DNA of 64,000 bases from Pristionchus mayeri (lineage: Eukaryota; Nematoda; Chromadorea; Rhabditida; Neodiplogasteridae): NCBI GenBank assembly GCA_036245805.1, contig BTRK01000004.1, positions 43,798,907 through 43,862,906 on the forward strand, given 5' to 3'. The notes under the pieces were generated by a model. That model was not told where the DNA came from, did no database searches, and saw only the letters and a program-made list of their open reading frames with translations. The number at the start of each line of letters is the position of its first letter. The stretch's first letter is position 1. Shown piece after piece: positions 55,939 to 64,000 of the stretch. The position numbers and the translations under genes are program-made.

Positions 55939-56679
55939 CTAACGATATTTGACGACTTCAAGTCCATCAATTGCCACAGTTTCTGCCCTTAGCTTTCGTC
56001 CTATCTTTATAATGACTGATCTATCATCGTCATTGAGAGGCACCGCCATCCGACCCATTGTTCTGGTTAAAAGATACTATTTGTAAATTAAAAATCAACA
56101 TATACACTCACTCGTTCGTTACATAACATTTGTCGACGCTTAGCCGACAAACTCTGACTGATTCTAAAGATCGCTGAAGGTTTTGAATCACATCCAGAGT
56201 CGAATTTTCGATTCGGATACACCCAATCCAAGAACATCCATTGAATATTGTTTTCAATGATACAATGTTTTTGGCTTTCATGGTGGTACTCACGAAAACA
56301 TCCTACAATAATATTTTTGAGTAATGCTTGGTTTTCGTAAAAGCTTACATTGCCATCAAACGTCGTTGTCTTTCAATTTCCAACGCAGAAATGGTTCACA
56401 TCATATTTGGAGAGAGTCATTTGAACAGATAGTTTATGAGATTTAACGCCCGTGATACATACGAAATCAAGTGGACGATATTTTCCCCACGACTTAGAAA
56501 TCTGAGAAATGGTCAAATTAAGGTTCTCATAAGGTGTGTTAAGGCGTTTAAGTTAACGTGATTTCGAAACAAATCACGAGTCTCATTTCATTTCCACGTG
56601 GATCTTGAGTCATTGTAATGATCATTCTGATGAGGTCGTTAGGTATGGAGGCGAGGGAAATTTCGGGAGAGTAAGCCAT
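55939..56679 (-). pseudogene. F-box-like gene with Trp-to-stop change in exon 2
   Basis: Exon 1: 56679-56578 (34 codons; EISLASIPNDLIRMIITM; donor gtgatt). Exon 2: 56501-56349 (51 codons; ISKSWGKYRPLDFV ... DVNHFCVGN-stop). It is ten codons shorter than its relatives and carries TGA where the invariant EKW or ENW tryptophan should be. Exon 3: 56302-56112 (SLKTIFNGCSWIGCI ... ESVRVCRLSV; phase 2). Exon 4: 56062-55939 (IKIGRKLRAETVAIDGLEV). Everything else is intact. Read-through would restore the family protein. Confidence 0.75.
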
Positions 56680-56761
56680 CCCTGACCAATAGAGTGTTAC
56701 TAGAGTGAAATATGATGGTAAATGCTCTTTCTATACGACGCTCGATACTTTCGAAACATCC

Positions 56762-56770
56762 TTTCCCGCG
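56762..56770 (-). promoter_or_regulatory. E2F-like site (CGCGGGAAA on coding strand)
   Basis: 83 bp upstream of the ATG at 56679. Confidence 0.45.
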
Positions 56771-57130
56771 CATTTTAACAAACGCAACAAAGTATTGCCC
56801 GGTAACTTTAAATTTAAATTTGACACTCACGTTTATGATTCATGAATAGCACATTGAAACGTATTCCCATGATACAATATCATTTACTCTCACAGCAAAG
56901 GTGCATCATGCTGAGTACTGTACGGTTGTCGCGATCGCATTGTCGCTAAATTTTGGATTCCGGACTAATTGACTGCATTTTTTTGGTAAATTGAATTGTT
57001 CTAGACATAAAAAATGCATAACATTCAATAATAAAAAAATCGATGTTAAGCAGCGTGGTATAACGCAGCGTGCATCTCTAAGTGATTTATATGTATAACA
57101 CGCATATTCTGACAGAATGTATGAGTTCCA

Positions 57131-58384
57131 CTGCACATGGGAACAACAAATTCAAACTGATTTAATCTTATCGACACAATATCAGTTGATGTATCTTTGG
57201 TCGTAGACTTTTATATTCAAGTGGTGAAGCCGTAAAATCGAAACTACCTAAAAGCGGGCTTTCGACATTTCAAAATTTCAAAAAATCATAACATACTTCA
57301 AAGTTGAGCTAGAAAGTCGTTCAAAAAAGCAAACTGACCGCCTCGACGAGTTCTTCAATTCATCTGTCAAGGACTTTTTTGAAAACTCAATTTGACATAT
57401 AGATAAGTTGTAAAAAGCGAATTGTATGTTCCAAAAAGTTGTTACCCTGAAAAATTTTTCCACGATTACCCATTTTTTTATTTCAAAATCAGATTCTCCG
57501 TGCAATTCTACACCAGGGATATTGATTTCAGATCATTTAAGTGTTTTCCCGGAAGGTTTCAGCGCTGGAAACACCAAAAACCTGCTGTTTTTCGAAAATT
57601 CAATAAGTTCAATGATTTGCCATTTTCATACTGATGGGTGAGAAGATGTTCTATTGGTTTTAAGTGGCATAACAGGGTCTGATCAAGTAGTTGTGAGTGC
57701 ATTAAGCGATATTTTTGATGAAAAAAATCATCGCATTTTTTCAGTCATTCTCGGAGGATATCCTGAAATCCTGATTTTTTCTGAGTAAAATATTTTCTCT
57801 GGAAATGACTTCAATCTTCTTAAATTGTGAAAATAGTCTATGCTAAGCGAATTGGTGCCCATTGGAGAGCTGATAAAGCCTGAATATGAAAATGGCAAAT
57901 CATTGAACTTTTTGAATTTTCGAAAAACATCAGGTTTTTGGTGTTTCCAGCGCTGAAACCTTCCGGGAAAACACTTAAATGATCTGAAATCAATATCCCT
58001 GGTGTAGAATTGCACGGAGAATCTGATTTTGAAATAAAAAAATGGGTAATCGTGGAAAAATTTTTCAGGGTAACAACTTTTTGGAACAGACAATTCGCTT
58101 TTTACAACTTATCTATATGTCAAATTGAGTTTTCAAAAAAGTCCTTGACAGATGAATTGAAGAACTCGTCAAGGCGGTCAGTTTGCTTTTTTGAACGACG
58201 TTCTGGCTCAACTTTGAAGTATGTTATGATTTTTTGAAATTTTGAAATGTCGAGAGCCGGCTTTTAGGTAGTTTCAATTTTACGGCTTCACCAGTTCACT
58301 ATAAAAGTCTACGACCATGGATACATCTACAGTTATTGTATCGATAAGATTAGAGCCGTTTGAATTTATTGTTCCCATGCACCT
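57131..58384. mobile_element. Giant foldback element 7
   Basis: Arms of about 600 bp around a centre near 57757. GATTTCAGATCATTTAAGTG (57527) opposes its complement at 57970, and TGTGCAGTGG / CCATGCACCTG mark the outer limits. Both arms carry AAGTCTACGACC and CTTATCGACA blocks. The two overlapping frames in the arms are mirror translations of the palindrome, not genes. Confidence 0.85.
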
Positions 58385-59069
58385 GCCTTCTCTCAGAATA
58401 TCTGTGATAATAAAGCGGCGATTTTTGAATTATGATTTAAATTTAATTCAGTTTCATGCGTGTACTGAACACACAATTTACGCTCGCATTATTGAATCGT
58501 TGTGTTTGTAACATCTAAAATTGAAGGGACCGATTGAAACCCCTTAAATCAATATTCTATAGTTATGACGAAGAAAATAGATATAATCATTTACGTAAAT
58601 AAGAATCGTATGATGGTATTCAATAGTATTTATGATTAGTATTTTTTTATGAGTAGTATTAGTATTTTTGATTTCTCGATCTCCTATAGTTTCTAGTTCA
58701 TCTTTCGGTGCCTTACACCATGTCAGGCTCCGCCCACCCCTCATCCTCCCTCATCTGATATCCTCCTGATTCCCTTATCTCACGGTGTCAGGAGGTGCCA
58801 CCCTCCTCTGCCTACCTCTGCTACTTCTCAACTCGCTTACTTCCCCTCTCATACGGTGAGGAGAATCAATTTAAACGGACCATCATTTTATAACGTATTA
58901 TACATACCTATACATAAAGCGCTAATTCTGTGAACGCGTGTTACGGGATTACGAAATAGGGGAGGAGGGGCTGATGACATCAGCAAAGCATTGGTCCATT
59001 ACCGTATACCAATCAATAATTAGCATTGGGTTTTTCCGTGGGTCACATTCATGATCAAATTTTTGGTCT

Positions 59070-59110
59070 CCGCTAGGACGGGGCACCCGCCGAAGGCCCC
59101 GTCCTAGCGG
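59070..59110. repeat. 14-bp stem hairpin, GC-rich
   Basis: CCGCTAGGACGGGG (59070-59083) pairs with CCCCGTCCTAGCGG (59097-59110). An outer TTTTTGGTCTC / GAGACCAAAAA pair extends it. The left half recurs at 36207-36232. Confidence 0.85.
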
Positions 59111-59146
59111 TGTCCAAAAAGGAGACCAAAAATGTTCGTATGTAGG

Positions 59147-59276
59147 ATCTTCCTATAATTTCCTACATTCACTTGACCAAAAAGGGGGGCTCCGGACTAG
59201 TGGTACTAAAAGTAAACGGAATCTGTATTCTATCGCCGCTCGAAAGGTCTAGTGAATGTAGGAAATTATAGGAAGA
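59147..59276. repeat. Inverted repeat with 28-bp arms
   Basis: TCTTCCTATAATTTCCTACA (59147) is complementary to TGTAGGAAATTATAGGAAGA (59257). It encloses a GGGGGGCTCCGGACTAG block also seen (as GGGGGGCAGCCGGACTAG) at 36234. Confidence 0.8.
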
Positions 59277-59900
59277 CCCTGCATAACAACATTAATACCA
59301 TCGTCGGTTTCGTGTAAGAGATCATATTAGATATCAAAATATAATCATTTCCTAATGAGCGGACATGATATTCGAAAGAAAGCGATCCAATATTACATTC
59401 ATTTGATTATTTGATCGCGCATACATATTAGTTCCTTGTTCAGTATATCGTGCGGTATTAAGCTCTTCCTTGCGCACATCATCCTATATATTCGTCTCTA
59501 TCCCTGCCTGAGAATTCTCAGACTTTGTATTTGGGCACAAGATCGAATGAGAACTGTGACGTCGTGCCGCTTTTGGTAGATCAAAGGCGGAATGACGGGG
59601 TTGCACGAGAGGACGGGGTTGCACGAGAGGACGGAAGCTTCTGGTGTTTGTGATTTACGCTTCCTCTGAGTCATGCAAACGCTCCATTGAAGGACTCTCT
59701 CCAAACTGTATGCTCTCTCGCTTTATTTAGCCGACGAGAGAGTGTGTAATATGAGGAGAGTCGGATCATTGCTCCATTCAAGTATTATTCGCCCATACGT
59801 GCAAGGCTGTGGCAATTTCATTCCATCCTGTATCCATGGTTCTTACTATGCAATTCCCGCAATAAAAGCGTTGAAGCATTGAGTAGATGAGAGTCGCACT

Positions 59901-60480
59901 GATGATTAATCATCATTACCAATTAAACGTCCAGAGCTCGCATACGTGTATTACTTGATTGTGTCACATGCTATACTAGGTGTGTGCCGGTTTCATACTC
60001 TCCCGAATCACGTTCATGCATGGATGACTAATCAGGATTGCAAAACTAGACATCCGAAGCTCCGATTGGGCTTATAATCCGCACAATTTATGAATCATAA
60101 TAACATTTATATTGTTCGTGGTGGACAAACACCAATGTGATAATGGGCTGGTTTACTCGAACAGATTTCCCATTTTCATGTCAAAGCAACTAAACATTAT
60201 ACCATAAACCCCGTTCACATGGCATTTCACAATATGGTTAGATCTGAAAATAATAGTCCAAACCTTGAGGAAATCAGAGGATTAATCATCGGCATCTGTT
60301 AGACATCCGGAGCGCCGATTCAGAAATACATTTGTTTAGTTGATTTGTTCACACACACTCAATATTCATAATTCCGTGCCGATTCCATATTCGAATCAGA
60401 ACAGAAGCGTTCAAACATTGACGAGATCAAACCTGCATGGGTAGATTAATCATCACCATCATCGAGACATCCAGAGCTCA
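59901..60480. repeat. Degenerate repeats, GATTAATCATC ... ATCCAGAGC
   Basis: Four units at about 59904, 60023, 60280 and 60444 share [GA]ATTAATCATC, then (A)GACATCC[AG]GAGC and often CCGATT. Spacing is irregular (119, 257 and 164 bp). They lie 0.5-1.1 kb upstream of the chemoreceptor gene. Confidence 0.55.
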
Positions 60481-61009
60481 GATTGTGAAGATAAATGCCG
60501 TAGCAGGGATTAGGAAGATTGGAAATGTCACACGCACGAGTACGACTTGATATGCTCGCAATATAATTGTTTTGAGTGCATGAAATTGCAAATCTGCGCT
60601 AGGAATGGGAGCTAGAGAAACATAGAAAAGGATATAGTGCACGATTTGAGGAGACTGCAGTAGAATTTGGAAAAATTCCCAATTTCTGCGTCCGATCCGT
60701 CATGTAACCGGATTTTTCATCGCTGATTATGACTAATCTCTCATTCGACTATGGCCATATCAATGTTTGAACACTTCTATTCGAGGAAAATGATAAATAT
60801 TGGGGATGGAAAGAAGTCCATCCAGTGATAAATTCCATACATCATTGCCCGACCCGCATTCTTATCTTGACTTTGCATGTCCATAATTTTGTAATAACTA
60901 CTATCGACGATAAATTGCGATCTTCCAATCATCATGGCCTACAGTTGCTCGGCCATCGATCGCCGATATCCTTCACATTCCATAATTTGCATTATTTCAG
61001 CCATCGGCA

Positions 61010-63554
61010 ATGTCCTCTCGCGATCTCAATTGCCCACTCGCGGCGGAGATCTTCTACTCGCCCGTACTCCACCTCTTCCAGTGGTGGACAGTGAGTTGTT
61101 TGTTGCATAGTGCCGATGCATTCAGTAAATATCACATTATCAAGTACCACATTGAGAATAGCAGCCAACTTAATCATATTAAAATCCTTGCAGTTATGCG
61201 TGTGCGTCTGCGCAATTCTCGCCATCATTCAATTCGCCTTCAGACATCACCGCAACAACATTCTCGAGTGCACTTCTCGGGTAAGTATTTGCTTCCTTTA
61301 ACATAAGTTTCATCATTTATGCTGGAGAAAGTCAACAAAATACCGAGCTGAAATGATATGTAAATCATTAAGAAAAAATGTTTGCGTTTGTTATGCGGCA
61401 CAGAGTGACATGTCAATACTTCAGGAGCCTCACCGTACTACACCACCTAGCGTAGTCGTTTACGACTGTAAAATCACTTGACGATGCTGCACCTCCTCTC
61501 TTTTTTAAACTTATTTTACCTTACCTTTATTTCAGGAGCAGTTCATGTTCCACTCTTTCTACATGGGCTTCTTCGCTTCTGCGCAAGTCTACAATCAAGT
61601 AAGCCTAAGCAAACAATCAAATTTATATTCATATATTTTTTTTACTTTTGCCAATCGCAGGTTCTACTCCTCTTTTATCGATACTCTGCAGCTGGACCTT
61701 GTGATGCACAGATTCCGAAGGTATCAGTTATTAATGCCAAAACTGAATTTCATATGGTTTAAATCCGGCTCTATTCTGGCATTTTGATTACCCACACCGA
61801 ATTGCCGAGTCCACCTTGTCCCTCCTAGTGATCGTGAATTTCATTGAAAATTTACAAAATTTTCAGGAACTCTGTCTTGGTCGTATCATCGGCTCCACTG
61901 TTCTTCCCTCCATTGTTGTGGCGCACATCGGCATCACTACTCAACAAGCTCTAATCATGTTCGGAGTCAATCCACTCAAGCGAAAAGTCGTTTCACGCGT
62001 CATCCTGGCCTTGTCGGTACGGACATAATCTTTTGTGTTAGCTATTCAAATATATATTCAATTGAATAATAATCATCACCAGTATGCTTGTGTCGGTTGA
62101 CATTCTTGGCTTTCGAACTTTTACCATTGACAACAAACACTTTTAGATTGTTTATGCAATCGTCTACGGTATTTGGACGTACCTCCACGAGCCACTTGAC
62201 GGCGTTGAGGCCTATTGTGGGACCATAACGGAGCACTCGGAATGGGTGAGCCTACTTTTCGAGAAACGAAATCATAGTCTCTACATTACATTCACACTCT
62301 CATAAACGTGCTCTTTGAAGCAATGTGCATCATACAGAGAGTCAAACTCTTGCAGTGCGCCGAATTTTCTGTACAGAAATATGATCTTACGAATTTCAAA
62401 TACTATTGTGCAGCGTGTTGTCACTCACATCTACATTCTATTCATGCTGGATATCGCCACAGTAATCGCCTCCCTCGTGGTCAGAAGCCTCACTAAGAAG
62501 AAGCTGATGTCCGGGTGAGTGTTATCAGCATTTCTTGCTCTCCATTTTGCCGCTTGACCTTGAAGCTTTGCAGACAGTAAATTGACAGTAAGCACGCTGT
62601 TTCACTTCACTAAATGTTACCAAACTCAGACGCCTGTCGGTGGATGAGAAGTTCGATCACTCGGTGAATGTACATGTGATAGTCAATACAATCTGCGCCG
62701 AAGCACTCCATGCCATCGTCTACTTCTACCTCTTTGGTGAGTGATAGATTCGCGACATCTGATCTAGAGAATACTATACGTGCGGCATACTAATTTGCCA
62801 AGTGCTCTCGTATGACAAGAAATTTGGGACATATCGAGTGAAAACACAACGTATACGCGTTCAGTTGTATACGCAATTGGCGCGATTCTCGACCAGCACT
62901 CGGAGTGGGACCACTACTTCCAGAATGTGTTGACCAACGTAAGACTTCAAAACGAATAGCACAATCACCCCCATACATTTCCACCCCAGTTCCTTGAATA
63001 TATTCGTTTACGGAACATATTGCAATTTCGCTCGGGTATTATCGATATAACTCGGGTATAGTAAAATCGACTTGCGCGCAGTAGGAGGCACACAAGTTGT
63101 AACCGCGCTTGTTCTAACTTGTGCGACTATACCCGAGAAATAACGCATTCATTTATGAATTGAGATTTTCCCCAACTACGCTCTGATCTCTCCACTCCTA
63201 CTCGGTTATCTCATCAGAAGGGATGAAAATAGAAGAAGAAAGCTTCGGCTAGACCTACTCAATAGGGAAATTGAGGCACACGAGGTGATTTTTTTTTAAA
63301 CATTCTACCATTCAAATAAGTTTGTGGTGAAAATAGATACTTGGGGAGATACTATTTTTGGTTATTGAAGGTTACCATTCGATCGCTCTTTCTTATTGAC
63401 GAGCAGTTGTATCTGAAAGATCCGAACCTTATTCGATTGCTAATAAATCCACATTATGCAGATGTACTTCAACAATCTTTTCAAACAGTGGACCGATGGG
63501 GCTGCTATATGGAAAGCAAAGAAAAAGAAGATGAGTGCTTACAAGCAGGTGTAA
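61010..63554 (+). CDS. Sra-type seven-transmembrane chemoreceptor
   Basis: Eleven exons: 61010-61090, 61194-61280, 61536-61598, 61661-61720, 61867-62016, 62147-62245, about 62350-62514, 62630-62736, 62865-62938, 63165-63284 and 63462-63554; roughly 340 residues. Hydrophobic segments: CVCVCAILAIIQFAF (TM1), exon 3 (TM2), exon 5 (TM3, VVAHIGITTQQALI), VYAIVYGIW (TM4), YILFMLDIATVIASLVV (TM5), VIVNTICAEALHAIVYF (TM6) and NYALISPLLLGYLI (TM7). Sra-like marks are PCD before TM3, EPLDG followed by YC after TM4, and a basic C-terminus (FKQW ... KAKKKK). These receptors sense odorants in amphid neurons. Phases agree throughout except at exon 6 to 7, where the join I see is off by one base; the true exon 7 start is unresolved. 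Nothing recognised in 63555-64000. Confidence 0.7.
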
Positions 63555-64000
63555 GCCATCATTGATACCTTATTTCCTGACCCAATTGCATCTTCTGAAG
63601 ATGCTAACTCTATCATACCCTCCCAGACATCCTGAATTGTATCCATCCTGCATATTCTAACTCCAATCCGGTGCTATGTATCGATCTAAATATGATCACA
63701 TTTGATGGTACACACAAGTTTAAACCTGCATTAACATCTCTATAGCATTCCCTCCTGATCTCCGATTCCCATTTTATTATGTAAATTTTCGTTTTAAGGA
63801 ACCCACACTTTCACACATGCTTTACCCCATTCGTCATTATTACTTTTTACTTCAACCCGATGTCTCGTTGTAAGTTCAATCACATTCATTGTTTGATTCT
63901 TACGCTCACGCGATTTTCTAACTTTTGCATCCAACGATGCATACCGGATTCTTCAGTTCCATATGAATTATCTCTGATGATGATGTTCCTTGATTATTAT

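Larger units (their letters stand above)
58385..61009. other. Long intergenic stretch with scattered repeats
   Basis: No gene recognised. Contents: a C/T-rich segment (58720-58860), a 14-bp stem hairpin (59070-59110), a 28-bp inverted repeat (59147-59276), a TGACGTC-containing stem like block B (59540-59600), an inverted repeat like the one at 35547 (59695-59760), and degenerate repeats (59901-60480). Confidence 0.55.

Noticed and set aside
57278..58237. Pairs of similar proteins on opposite strands around 57.3-58.2 kb
   Set aside because: They are mirror-image translations of the two arms of foldback 7, as expected for a palindrome.
59901..60480. CRISPR array
   Set aside because: Repeats are degenerate and irregularly spaced, and the genome is clearly eukaryotic.

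Overview
The window looks like a nematode genome, probably a diplogastrid such as Pristionchus (a guess on genus, not shown by the sequence). The reasons are short AT-rich introns with strong TTTCAG acceptors, a multi-exon chemoreceptor of the nematode-specific Sra type at the right end, many mariner-type transposons and RTE-type LINEs.

Most of the window (150-56679) is one expanded family of small F-box-like genes, about 21 loci counting broken copies. Each has four exons with a fixed phase pattern (0, 0, 2). Exon 1 (about 34-57 codons) carries the first half of an F-box (LPxDI[IV]RMI[IV]PM). Exon 2 (about 60 codons) opens with the second half ([IV]S[RK]xW) and contains a [DE]hNHFxxExW block. 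Exon 3 (about 65 codons) contains SLKxIFxxCxxIxxL and xCLGSVRI. Exon 4 (about 20-40 codons) ends in MAKKLKVKILxIxxxxVxL-stop. All copies left of about 31.4 kb are on the + strand and all copies from 33.3 kb on are on the - strand, so two arrays converge. Copies that look intact or usable are those at 1744-2425, 13163-17091, 33336-35510, 40946-41938, 47641-48519 and 54651-55561. The others carry one or a few clear lesions.

Two blocks, about 8.9-17.1 kb and 18.9-29.7 kb, are an old tandem segmental duplication. Because one copy is often 'empty' where the other is 'filled', several insertions can be delimited from sequence: a 995-codon open RTE LINE reading frame, a TTAA-flanked MITE and a 1.1 kb foldback.

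The mobile fraction is large: two RTE LINEs, a 5'-truncated CR1-like LINE, a short RTE-derived element, a tRNA-derived SINE, seven mariner-type elements (two with recognisable transposase), small MITEs, and seven giant foldback elements (1.0-1.9 kb imperfect palindromes), three of which sit in intron 1 of F-box-like genes. Eight or nine F-box-like loci share an E2F-like site (TTTTGGCGC or TTTCCCGCG), usually 76-88 bp upstream of the ATG.

The last 3 kb (61010-63554) hold one Sra-type seven-transmembrane chemoreceptor gene on the + strand.
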